The notes under the pieces are model-generated. The model saw only the letters and a list, made by a program, of their open reading frames with translations. It had not been told where the DNA came from and searched no databases. A stretch of DNA of 16,434 nucleotides from the NCBI GenBank assembly GCA_900555725.1, contig USMD01000037.1, forward strand, positions 1-16,434. Direction: 5' to 3'. This DNA is from an uncultured Garciella sp. GTDB taxonomy: Bacteria; Bacillota; Clostridia; Eubacteriales; Garciellaceae. Position numbers and translations under genes: made by a program. The stretch's first letter is position 1. Each line of letters begins with the position of its first letter. Of the stretch, positions 6,375 to 12,194 are shown piece after piece.

Positions 6375-7448
6375 CTATTTATTTTTACTAATCCTAGTCG
6401 TTGATTGCGGAAACCAATCTCTTGTTTTATTTGCTATACACACTAATAGTAACATGGTTGGTACTTCTGTTAACACTCCTACAGTTGTAGCTAAAGCTGC
6501 AGGAGATTCCATCCCAAATAATGCAATGGCAACAGCTACAGATAATTCAAAGAAGTTAGATGCCCCTATCATTCCAGCTGGAGCCGCAATATTATGGGGC
6601 AATTTCAGTATCTTAGTTGCAAGGTAGGCAATAAAGAAAATAAAAAAAGTCTGAATGGTTAAGGGTACTGCAATTAATAAAATGTGTAGGGGATTATTTA
6701 AGATTACATCTCCTTGAAAGGAAAATAGTAATATTAGCATGAGTAACAATCCCACAGTAGTTGCTCCATCAAACTTAGGCAAAAACTCATTTTCAAAGTA
6801 TTCTTTTCCTTCGTTTTGCACTATATGAATTCTTGTAAAGATACCAGCTGCTAAGGGAATAACTACAAAAAGTACTACCGATAAGATTAAGGTATCCCAT
6901 GGCACTGATACTTCACTGACTCCCAATAAAAACTTCACAATGGGTACAAAGGCAACTAATATAATTAAATCATTTGTCGCTACCTGCACTACTGTATAAG
7001 CTGGGTCTCCTTTGGTTAATTGGCTCCATACAAAGACCATAGCGGTACAGGGAGCTGCTCCTAATAGTACTGCTCCTGCAAGATATTCTCTTGCTAAATC
7101 AGTAGGGATTAAGTGATCAAATACCACATAAAGAAAGAAACTAGCAATCCCATACATGGTAAAGGGCTTAATAAGCCAGTTTACAATCCACGTAACATAA
7201 AGTCCCTTTGGATTTTTTCTAACATTTTTAATACTTTGAAAATCTACCTTCATCATCATAGGGTAAATCATAACCCATATAAGAATTGCGGTAGGGATAG
7301 ATACATTTGCATATTCAAACTGACCTAAAAACCCGGGGATTGCAGGTAAAAACTTACCAATCAATACTCCTGCTACCATACAAATAGCAACCCATAGGGT
7401 TAAATATTTTTGAAAAAATCCTATTCCTGCTGTATTTTCTTTACTCAT
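6375..7448 (-). CDS. acr3: Arsenite efflux carrier Acr3
   Basis: Polytopic membrane protein of the BASS/Acr3 family that exports arsenite. It may work alone by ion coupling or with ArsA. The start is put at the ATG at 7448 (357 residues) because AAGGAG lies 8 nt upstream; a GTG at 7457 overlaps that site. About ten hydrophobic segments are visible, starting at residues 12-33. The essential Acr3 cysteine is present at about residue 134 in GAAPCTAMVFVWSQL, and the late TEVPT segment carries the family's conserved Glu. It follows arsR by 18 nt and precedes arsD by 17 nt. Confidence 0.96.
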   Translation of the reverse strand: MSKENTAGIGFFQKYLTLWVAICMVAGVLIGKFLPAIPGFLGQFEYANVSIPTAILIWVMIYPMMMKVDFQSIKNVRKNPKGLYVTWIVNWLIKPFTMYGIASFFLYVVFDHLIPTDLAREYLAGAVLLGAAPCTAMVFVWSQLTKGDPAYTVVQVATNDLIILVAFVPIVKFLLGVSEVSVPWDTLILSVVLFVVIPLAAGIFTRIHIVQNEGKEYFENEFLPKFDGATTVGLLLMLILLFSFQGDVILNNPLHILLIAVPLTIQTFFIFFIAYLATKILKLPHNIAAPAGMIGASNFFELSVAVAIALFGMESPAALATTVGVLTEVPTMLLLVCIANKTRDWFPQSTTRISKNK

Positions 7449-7466
7449 TTTTATCACTCCTTATCT

Positions 7467-7790
7467 TTATTTACACTCACATTTAGACTTATCTTTACAA
7501 ATGCAATTCTCAGTATCTGTTATAAGATTCATTAAAAATAAGATCACTTTATTACATTGTGCTAAATTTAAAGAATAATGATTCCATAGTCCATCTTTTC
7601 TAACCCTTACAAGATCGCACTCCATAAGTACTTTCATATGATGGGAAAGAGTTGGCTGGGTAAAATCAAAATGCTCTAATAGATCACAAGCACATTGTTC
7701 CCCGCAGGATAATATGTCAATAATCTGTAGTCTTTTAGGATCAGATAATGCCTTGATCCATTTTACGTTTTTTTCATATCTATTTTCCAT
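7467..7790 (-). CDS. arsR: ArsR arsenite-responsive repressor
   Basis: Winged-helix repressor that leaves its operator on binding As(III) or Sb(III). The start is the ATG at 7790 (107 residues, MENRYEK...), set by AGGAGGT 6 nt upstream; the frame runs on to 7817 but without a site. The metalloid-binding motif is in EQCACDLL (Cys33, Cys35) at the start of the DNA-binding region. The recognition helix is TQPTLSHHMKVLMECDLV. A Cys-rich tail (CICKDKSKCECK) could add ligands. First gene of the ars operon; two palindromic operators lie immediately upstream. Confidence 0.95.
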   Translation of the reverse strand: MENRYEKNVKWIKALSDPKRLQIIDILSCGEQCACDLLEHFDFTQPTLSHHMKVLMECDLVRVRKDGLWNHYSLNLAQCNKVILFLMNLITDTENCICKDKSKCECK

Positions 7791-7805
7791 TTCTTTACCT
7801 CCTAT

Positions 7806-7821
7806 ATAGATGATCATCTAT
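7806..7821. promoter_or_regulatory. ArsR operator 2 (16-bp palindrome)
   Basis: ATAGATGATCATCTAT is perfectly palindromic and shares the outer ATAGAT/ATCTAT with the palindrome at 7830-7845, whose centre is 24 bp away. It falls at about the transcription start and overlaps the beginning of the ribosome binding region of arsR, consistent with a second repressor site. Confidence 0.65.
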
Positions 7822-7826
7822 TTAAT

Positions 7827-7855
7827 AGTATAGATATATATCTATGCTATGTCAA
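7827..7855 (-). promoter_or_regulatory. ars operon promoter
   Basis: On the minus strand TTGACA (7855-7850), a 17-bp spacer and TATACT (7832-7827). The spacer contains most of the palindrome at 7830-7845, so ArsR binding would exclude RNA polymerase. Confidence 0.85.
7830..7845. promoter_or_regulatory. ArsR operator 1 (16-bp palindrome in the promoter spacer)
   Basis: ATAGATATATATCTAT is perfectly palindromic, lies between the -35 and -10 of the ars promoter and fits the AT-rich imperfect dyads typical of ArsR sites. Confidence 0.7.
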
Positions 7856-7991
7856 TATGTCTTTTGTATTTTCCTAATCATAATTTATTGTATAAAAAAT
7901 TATCTATATTCGGATTTTTACATCCTATCTTGTTTATTGTTTTCTATTTCTTCCTTATTTATTTCCTTTCATTAAAAATCTAGAAAAAAGT

Positions 7992-8024
7992 AAAGGCAAT
8001 CTAAATTCTTTTTAGATCGCCTTT
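7992..8024 (-). terminator. Terminator of the small redox protein gene
   Basis: AAAGGCAATCTAAA (7992-8005) pairs with TTTAGATCGCCTTT (8011-8024), one mismatch in 14 and a 5-nt loop. On the minus strand it is followed by ACTTTTTTC. It lies 18 bases past the stop of the gene at 8043. Confidence 0.85.
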
Positions 8025-8042
8025 TATAACCTTTTCCCTATT

Positions 8043-8285
8043 TTATTTTTGTAAAAGCGTTATAATATCCCTTGGTTTTAAAACTTTTCCTTTGCACACT
8101 ACCTTTTCATCTACTACTAAAGCAGGTGTTGACATAACTCCATATTCCGTAATTTCTTTTAAATCTGTTACATGAACAATTTCAGCATCCATTCCTAGCT
8201 CTTTTACTGCCTCTTTTGCATTTTCTTCTAAGCTAACACACTTTTTGCACCCTGTACCTAAAATCTTAATGACATTTACATTCAC
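8043..8285 (-). CDS. Small thioredoxin-family redox protein (CxxC, TM0996/MTH895 type)
   Basis: An 80-residue minimal thioredoxin fold. It contains GTGCKKC (active-site Cys13 and Cys16 of a CxxC), a helix with SLEENA, and MSTPALVVDEK with the conserved cis-Pro, followed by Cys64. Such proteins act as thiol-disulfide carriers, often beside metal or arsenic genes. The start is uncertain: the only normal start codon in frame is GTG at 8285, and it overlaps the AAGGAG sequence rather than lying downstream of it. The preceding in-frame codon stretch closes with TAA at 8291. It follows the SHOCT gene's terminator, so probably has its own promoter, and ends in a strong terminator. Confidence 0.85.
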   Translation of the reverse strand: MNVNVIKILGTGCKKCVSLEENAKEAVKELGMDAEIVHVTDLKEITEYGVMSTPALVVDEKVVCKGKVLKPRDIITLLQK

Positions 8286-8351
8286 TCCTTATTTTAAAAT
8301 TAGTAATTTGTCCATATTTTCAATATATAAGAATAAAAACCCTTTTAAGAC

Positions 8352-8389
8352 ATCAAGAAAAACCTCCTAAGAAGAAGGTTTTCCTTGAT
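8352..8389 (-). terminator. Terminator after the SHOCT gene
   Basis: ATCAAGAAAAACCT (8352-8365) pairs with AAGGTTTTCCTTGAT (8375-8389), a stem of about 14 bp with one mismatch or bulge, two bases beyond the TAG of the SHOCT gene on the minus strand. The tail contains GTCTTAAAAGGGTTTTTATT. Confidence 0.7.
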
Positions 8390-8391
8390 TT

Positions 8392-8607
8392 CTATTTAAG
8401 ATTATTTTTCATTTTCTGATACTCTTCATCACTAATTTCCCCTTGAACATACCGCTGGGCTAATAGATCCATTGCATATTTTGTTTGATTTTTCTTTCTA
8501 TTTCTATTTTCCTCTATCTTATAGATTCCAAATAAAATCAATCCAATTATTAATAATGGTATGATAAAAAGTCCACCACCACAACCAAAGAATCCATATC
8601 CAAACAT
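8392..8607 (-). CDS. Small membrane protein with C-terminal SHOCT domain
   Basis: A 71-residue protein with a Gly-rich N-terminus (FGYGFFGCGGG), one transmembrane helix (about residues 12-30), a basic stretch, and a SHOCT motif at the end (AMDLLAQRYVQGEISDEEYQKMKNNL). SHOCT segments are short oligomerisation or targeting helices found on many small envelope proteins. The start is the ATG at 8607, 9 nt after AAGGAA; the GTG at 8616 overlaps that site. It follows the 44-residue DCC-motif protein by 72 nt and is probably cotranscribed with it. Confidence 0.82.
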   Translation of the reverse strand: MFGYGFFGCGGGLFIIPLLIIGLILFGIYKIEENRNRKKNQTKYAMDLLAQRYVQGEISDEEYQKMKNNLK

Positions 8608-8679
8608 AGTATCCACTTCCTTTCACTTACTACTTCGTGTATAAATTTTTTCTTATTAAAAAAGTATCAGATCAAGAAA

Positions 8680-8814
8680 CTATGCTTTATTGATATCTTT
8701 TTTTGGCTTATTGCTCTTCTGGTTTAACTCACAACAATCCATTTTTCCATTTCCAAAGTTTTGTTTATTTGCCCTTTCAATATTTTTGATAAATTTTTCA
8801 AACCACTTTTTCAT
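8680..8814 (-). CDS. 44-residue DCC-motif putative metal-binding protein
   Basis: A very short gene below usual ORF cut-offs. ATG at 8814 is preceded by GAGGAGG at about 7-nt spacing, and the frame runs 44 codons to TAG at 8680. The protein starts MKKWFEKFIKNIERANKQ and contains KMDCCELNQKS near residue 25, then a Lys-rich tail. It resembles small clostridial proteins described as having an LDCC motif, with Met in place of Leu. The vicinal cysteines suggest soft-metal binding; function is unproven. It lies upstream of the SHOCT gene and downstream of the promoter with the CsoR-like repeat. Confidence 0.75.
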   Translation of the reverse strand: MKKWFEKFIKNIERANKQNFGNGKMDCCELNQKSNKPKKDINKA

Positions 8815-8898
8815 TTTGATTCCTCCTCAATGATTTTTTTAATTATTTGAACTACTTAATTTATCCTGTATTTAAATTTTAAAGGAAAGCATTCAATA

Positions 8899-9045
8899 TT
8901 ACATGCCTATAGGCATTCTATAGGGAATAAATCGGTATAATATTTCAACAATGGGTGTAAACTTGTTAAGCAATAACACTACTCCAAATACAAGTAGAAT
9001 TGTGCCTATTATATAAGATATAACCTTTAAATAGTTTTTATCTAT
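8899..9045 (-). pseudogene. Start-less 48-residue membrane ORF, possible decayed small gene
   Basis: An open frame of 48 codons ending in TAA at 8899 encodes DKNYLKVISYIIGTILLVFG, continuing as a hydrophobic helix and a Pro/Arg-containing tail (YRFIPYRMPIGM). It looks like a genuine single-pass membrane peptide. The frame begins after a TGA at 9048-9046 and has no ATG, GTG or TTG before the middle of the helix. An ATG at 9049 is one base out of frame. A one-base indel, or a start I cannot see, would explain it. It is the first reading frame downstream of the promoter at 9108-9136. The stretch 8815-9232 otherwise holds only that promoter, its inverted repeat and a 14-bp palindrome (8903-8916, ATGCCTATAGGCAT). 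Confidence 0.4.
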
Positions 9046-9074
9046 TCATAAGACATCAATATAAAAATCATTCT

Positions 9075-9097
9075 ACCCCTCACCCATGGTGGGGGGT
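9075..9097. promoter_or_regulatory. GC-rich inverted repeat, CsoR-like operator candidate
   Basis: ACCCCTCACC (9075-9084) and GGTGGGGGGT (9088-9097) are inverted repeats matching at 9 of 10 positions around CAT, in an otherwise AT-rich stretch. Flanking TA at the outer edge gives TACCCC...GGGG form, similar to CsoR-family copper operators such as the M. tuberculosis one (CCCACCCCC...GGGGTGGG core). It lies directly at the predicted transcription start of the promoter at 9108-9136, a repression position. A GC-rich leader hairpin is the alternative. Confidence 0.5.
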
Positions 9098-9107
9098 GTA
9101 TGGTTGA

Positions 9108-9136
9108 ATCATACTACTTTACAATTTATCTGTCAA
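9108..9136 (-). promoter_or_regulatory. Sigma-A promoter for the DCC/SHOCT gene group
   Basis: On the minus strand TTGACA (9136-9131), a 17-bp spacer and TATGAT (9113-9108). Transcription would start near 9101, at the edge of the GC-rich inverted repeat, and run left through the start-less ORF, the DCC-motif gene and the SHOCT gene to the terminator at 8352-8389. Confidence 0.75.
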
Positions 9137-9232
9137 TCGTTTTTCTTCTTATTTGTTAATAAATGCATAAAAATATTATTCACATCAGAAATGGATACAA
9201 TGGATACATTTGTATAAAACTTATCATTTTGT

Positions 9233-9652
9233 TCAAATCCACCTCTTGTGACCATGTGAAGAATGGCAAGCTTCTGCTCCACCCATATCGTTATGGATTT
9301 GAATCATTTCTTCTCTATCTATAGACCTCATCATATTTGCCATGGAATCATATCCACTCTCTTCCATAGATTCAATCATTCTATCATAATCTTCTTGGGT
9401 CATATTATTCATAAAGTCATCTATGGCTTCATAATCTCGATCCTCCATAGCCTGGGCAGCATCTTCAAGACCATTGTCTTTCATAATATCAATCCTCTCT
9501 TGGCACCTATTATTATTCTCTTCTTGTTGAACTTGAAGTGCTACTTCTTGTTTACTTTCTACTTCTACACCATTTTCTTTAGCAAAGGTCAAGCTTGTTA
9601 CAGTACCTATTAAAACAAAACTTACTAGTAAAATCATAATTATCTTTTTCAT
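9233..9652 (-). CDS. Exported Met-rich acidic protein, copy 2, with CHxxHxH tail
   Basis: A 139-residue paralogue of the protein at 144-539. It has the same layout: signal peptide with a hydrophobic core (residues 3-22) and LTFA-KE cleavage site, a Gln/Asn-rich linker, then the acidic Met-containing helix (EDAAQAMEDRDYEAIDDFMN). Unlike copy 1 it continues past ACH with SSHGHKRWI, giving a Cys-His-x2-His-x-His cluster that could bind metal. Copy 1 keeps only Cys-His. Start: ATG after AGGAGG with 9-nt spacing. It is divergent from the Cys-rich copper-binding protein gene and carries the same direct-repeat promoter as copy 1. Role unknown; extracytoplasmic metal binding is inference. Confidence 0.85.
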   Translation of the reverse strand: MKKIIMILLVSFVLIGTVTSLTFAKENGVEVESKQEVALQVQQEENNNRCQERIDIMKDNGLEDAAQAMEDRDYEAIDDFMNNMTQEDYDRMIESMEESGYDSMANMMRSIDREEMIQIHNDMGGAEACHSSHGHKRWI

Positions 9653-9696
9653 GCTCTCTGCCTCCTGGATATTATTTTTATTTATTTCTTATCTGT

Positions 9697-9729
9697 ATTC
9701 TAACCAACAATTATGGAGAACTTATGAAG
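9697..9729 (-). promoter_or_regulatory. Promoter of copy 2 with 11-bp-spaced direct repeat
   Basis: On the minus strand CTTCATAA (9729-9722) and CTCCATAA (9718-9711) are offset by 11 bp and followed by TAGAAT (9702-9697) as -10. Spacing and sequence match the region upstream of copy 1, including the stretch between the repeat and the -10. Confidence 0.6.
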
Positions 9730-9831
9730 ATTTTAAATTAAAGTTTATAACAAATCTAAAATACACTCATTGAAATCTAGAGAATATATTTATAGTGTAA
9801 TAATATTAAATTTAAAAAAGAGGTGAATGCA

Positions 9832-10218
9832 ATGGCAAATAGTAACTATTCTTTCATGGATTCTAGTTATCCTATAGATGGACATTGTATGAATAAAGAA
9901 TTGGTAAAAATCGTTCAAGACTGTGAGGCAACCTGTGAACACATGACTCGTCATCTAGACATGGCTCAGCATTACGAGCCTGCAAGGGAAAGGCAGGCTA
10001 TCTTACTAAGGGACTGTGCCGATATTTGCACCATAACTGCAAAATATCTTGCTCGGGGTTCTATGTTTTCAAGATGTATTGCCTTACTATGTGCCGATAT
10101 TTGTGATGCCTGTGGAGCTGAATGTGCAAGATTCCCAGATGAAATGTCCCAAAATTGTGCCCAAGTATGCTTCCACTGTACAAGGGCATGTAGATCCTTT
10201 GTAGGGATGTATAGATAA
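9832..10218 (+). CDS. Cys-rich four-helix-bundle copper-binding protein (DUF326/Csp type)
   Basis: A 128-residue helical protein with cysteines spaced along the helices: CEATCEHM, CADICTI, CIALLCADICDACGAEC and CAQVCFHCTRAC. This pattern is that of the Csp copper-storage family, in which thiolates inside a four-helix bundle hold many Cu(I) ions. No signal peptide is seen, so it is probably cytosolic (Csp3-like). Translation should start at ATG 9832, six bases after AGAGGTG; a GTG at 9823 lies inside that ribosome binding site. It is the only plus-strand gene of the metal cluster and is divergent from copy 2 of the Met-rich exported protein. A hairpin repeat follows its stop. Confidence 0.9.
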   Translation: MANSNYSFMDSSYPIDGHCMNKELVKIVQDCEATCEHMTRHLDMAQHYEPARERQAILLRDCADICTITAKYLARGSMFSRCIALLCADICDACGAECARFPDEMSQNCAQVCFHCTRACRSFVGMYR

Positions 10219-10233
10219 TACAACTACTCTATT

Positions 10234-10276
10234 GTCATAGATGTATTCATTCACTGCTTCATGAAACATCTATGAC
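10234..10276. repeat. Repeat copy C: internally deleted palindromic element, likely terminator of the Cys-rich gene
   Basis: GTCATAGATGT (10234-10244) and ACATCTATGAC (10266-10276) are perfect 11-bp inverted ends. The interior TTCATT...CTGCT and TTCATGAA matches the outer segments of copy A (12711-12822), read in the opposite direction, with the central stem missing. It lies just after the Cys-rich gene and is followed by TTCTTT, so it could also end transcription. Between here and mntP a 37-codon ORF (10272-10385, MTSLILINIS...) starts inside the repeat without a ribosome binding site; it is not called as a gene. Confidence 0.65.
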
Positions 10277-10364
10277 TTCTTTAATCTTAATAAATATCAG
10301 TTTTGCAATAGCTCTCTATTTAGGAATTGTGTATGTAAAATTTGTCCTTGAGATCCCAATAATA

Positions 10365-10967
10365 CTAAAAAGAAATAATTTCTAAATGTTCCAATAGGAT
10401 CTTAACTCCCATACCGATTAAAATAAGTCCTCCCACAAATTCTGCTTTGGATTTAAACTTTCTACCAAATACATTCCCGATTTTTACCCCCATAAAAGAA
10501 AATAGAAAAGTGACAATTCCAATAAAAGAAATAGCAAGAATAATATTTACTTTCAAAAAAGCAAGGGTAACTCCTACAGCTAAGGCATCAATACTCGTGG
10601 CAATAGCCAGAAAAAACATAGTTTTAAATCCAAGTCCATGATTTGTATTTTCATAGGTTACATCCATTGCGATCTCATCTGTATCTTCACTAGTTTCCTC
10701 TTTAGATTCTTTGATCATGTTAAATCCAATGATTCCTAATAGCACCAATGCAACCCAATGATCAATGACAGTAATTTTTTCTTGAAATTGTACTCCTAAT
10801 AAATAACCAATAAAAGGCATTGCTGCTTGAAATATACCGAAATATAAACCTACAATAATAGCACTTCTAAAATTTGTCCTCTTTAAAGACAATCCTTTAG
10901 AAATAGCCACAGCAAAAGCATCCATTGCCACTCCTACTGCAGTAAGAAACAATTCAAATAAGTTCAT
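10365..10967 (-). CDS. mntP: Manganese efflux pump MntP
   Basis: A 200-residue, six-helix membrane protein that exports Mn2+. The two conserved acidic motifs are visible: GVAMDAFAVAISKG (Asp16) in the first helix and ATSIDALAVG (Asp near 126) in the fourth. Loops are short except for an acidic one (KEETSEDTDE, about residues 88-97). The ATG at 10967 has AAGGAG 8 nt upstream. It is a single-gene unit under a yybP-ykoY manganese riboswitch with its own terminator, which links expression directly to intracellular Mn2+. Confidence 0.95.
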   Translation of the reverse strand: MNLFELFLTAVGVAMDAFAVAISKGLSLKRTNFRSAIIVGLYFGIFQAAMPFIGYLLGVQFQEKITVIDHWVALVLLGIIGFNMIKESKEETSEDTDEIAMDVTYENTNHGLGFKTMFFLAIATSIDALAVGVTLAFLKVNIILAISFIGIVTFLFSFMGVKIGNVFGRKFKSKAEFVGGLILIGMGVKILLEHLEIISF

Positions 10968-11006
10968 TGTTCATTCTCCTTTTTCTTTGGAATGCTAAAT
11001 ATATAA

Positions 11007-11051
11007 AACGAGACTTATCTACAGACAAGAGATCTATAGATAAGTCTCGTT
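11007..11051 (-). terminator. Riboswitch-controlled terminator upstream of mntP
   Basis: AACGAGACTTATCTA (11007-11021) and TAGATAAGTCTCGTT (11037-11051) form a perfect 15-bp stem with a 15-nt loop. On the minus strand it is followed by TTTTATATATTT. The 5' arm of this hairpin contains the 3' strand of the riboswitch closing helix (CTTATC), so aptamer folding and termination exclude each other. Mn2+ binding should favour read-through. Confidence 0.85.
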
Positions 11052-11133
11052 ATTTAAAATAAAGCCAGATAGATATTTTATCAGTATGTTGACTTTATTA
11101 CACAATTCAAGTTGTGCTAACTACTCCCTTATC
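11039..11133 (-). ncRNA. yybP-ykoY manganese riboswitch aptamer
   Basis: Read on the minus strand: closing helix GATAAG (11133-11128) with CTTATC (11044-11039), and the signature GGGAGTAG directly after the 5' strand. Next come a hairpin GCACAA/TTGTGT, and a long arm AATAAAGTC/GGCTTTATT enclosing AACATACTG and a small GATA/TATC hairpin. The order GGGGAGUAG, hairpin, ACAAAGUC...GGCUUUGU arm, then the closing strand near ACGAGAC equals that of the B. subtilis yybP element. The downstream gene mntP is a standard member of this regulon. A transcriptional ON switch is predicted. Confidence 0.85.
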
Positions 11134-11142
11134 ACAATTGTA

Positions 11143-11171
11143 AGTATATAGAATAATTTTTAAGATAGCAA
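11143..11171 (-). promoter_or_regulatory. mntP promoter
   Basis: On the minus strand TTGCTA (11171-11166), a 17-bp spacer and TATACT (11148-11143). The predicted start near 11136 is just before the first base of the riboswitch closing helix, which supports it. The rest of 11172-11355 is AT-rich and must hold the divergent thyA promoter, but I see no convincing pair of hexamers there. Confidence 0.7.
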
Positions 11172-11355
11172 GACCTTTCTTAAATCAATTGCACGAAGAC
11201 TTTTTTGATATTTGTACCTATATTTTATGTAGGATTAGTATATCCTTTCTGATTTTATTTTATTTAGCATTTTATGTAAATATAGAAATATGGTAATGTG
11301 AAAAAATCTATGATATATTTATACAAGAGCGAAATTGGAAAGGATGATTTGCTAT

Positions 11356-12183
11356 ATGAGTAAAGCAGATAAAATTTTTAAAGATATGTGCACTAAAATT
11401 TTAAACGAAGGGGTTAATACAGACGGGCAAAAGGTAAGACCTCATTGGGAAGATGGGGCTTCTGCCCATACTATTAAAAAATTTGGAATTATTAATGAAT
11501 ATGATTTATCAGAGGAATTTCCTATCATTACTCTCCGTCCCACTGCTTTTAAAAGTGCAATTGATGAGATCCTTTGGATTTGGCAAAAAAAGAGTAATAA
11601 TATTAAGGACCTAAATTCAAAAATATGGAACAATTGGGCAGATGAAAATGGTTCTATTGGAAAAGCCTATGGCTATCAATTGGGGATAAAACATAAATAT
11701 AAAGAAGGTTATTTTGACCAAGTAGATCGAGTTTTATATGATCTTAAAAATAATCCCATGTCTAGAAGAATCATGACCAATATTTATGTCCATCAGGATT
11801 TGCATGAAATGAATCTTTATCCCTGTGCTTACTCTATGACCTTTAATGTAGAAAAGGATAAATTAAATGCTATTTTAAATCAAAGATCTAGTGATGTATT
11901 AGTTGCAAATAATTGGAATGTAGTACAATATGCAGTACTTTTACATATGTTTGCCCAAGTAAGTGATTTAAAGGCTGGGAAGTTAATCCACGTTATAGCC
12001 GATGCCCATATTTATGATCGCCATATAGATATGATAAAGGAACTTCTAGAAAGAGAAGAATATCCAGCACCTACTTTTAAAATCAATCCAGATATTAAAA
12101 ACTTCTATGATTTTACTGTGGATGATTTTAAGCTAGTGAATTATAAGGCAGGAAAACAATTGAAGATCCCTGTTGCCATATAG
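11356..12183 (+). CDS. thyA: Thymidylate synthase ThyA (phi3T/B. subtilis ThyA-like subgroup)
   Basis: Makes dTMP from dUMP using methylene-tetrahydrofolate, which leaves dihydrofolate for the following folA product to reduce. From the ATG at 11356 it is 275 residues. The catalytic Cys157 is in LYPCAYSM, the phosphate/dUMP-binding segment QRSSDVLVANNWNVVQY follows, and DAHIYDRHI is near the C-terminus. The N-terminus WEDGASAHTIKKFG differs from the common RTGTGT form but resembles the B. subtilis/phage phi3T type, as do WIWQKKSNNIKDLN and the ending YDFTVDDFKLVNYKAGKQL. GGAAAGGATG lies upstream with long (about 11-nt) spacing. The frame opens at a TTG at 11335, judged less likely. Its stop is 11 nt before folA. 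Confidence 0.96.
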   Translation: MSKADKIFKDMCTKILNEGVNTDGQKVRPHWEDGASAHTIKKFGIINEYDLSEEFPIITLRPTAFKSAIDEILWIWQKKSNNIKDLNSKIWNNWADENGSIGKAYGYQLGIKHKYKEGYFDQVDRVLYDLKNNPMSRRIMTNIYVHQDLHEMNLYPCAYSMTFNVEKDKLNAILNQRSSDVLVANNWNVVQYAVLLHMFAQVSDLKAGKLIHVIADAHIYDRHIDMIKELLEREEYPAPTFKINPDIKNFYDFTVDDFKLVNYKAGKQLKIPVAI

Positions 12184-12194
12184 GAGAGTTAGAT

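Noticed and set aside
8043..8285. Second selenoprotein candidate in the small redox protein
   Set aside because: Both active-site positions are ordinary Cys codons (CKKC), and no in-frame TGA lies near the motif.
10272..10385. 37-residue hydrophobic ORF between the Cys-rich gene and mntP
   Set aside because: It starts inside repeat copy C, has no ribosome binding site and overlaps the 3' end of mntP. It could be a remnant but cannot be supported as a gene.
11161..11180. TAGCAAGACCTTTC on the plus strand, resembling the 3' end of a yybP-ykoY aptamer
   Set aside because: No matching 5' half (GGGGAGTAG) lies upstream on that strand, and the minus strand of the same bases supplies the -35 of the mntP promoter.
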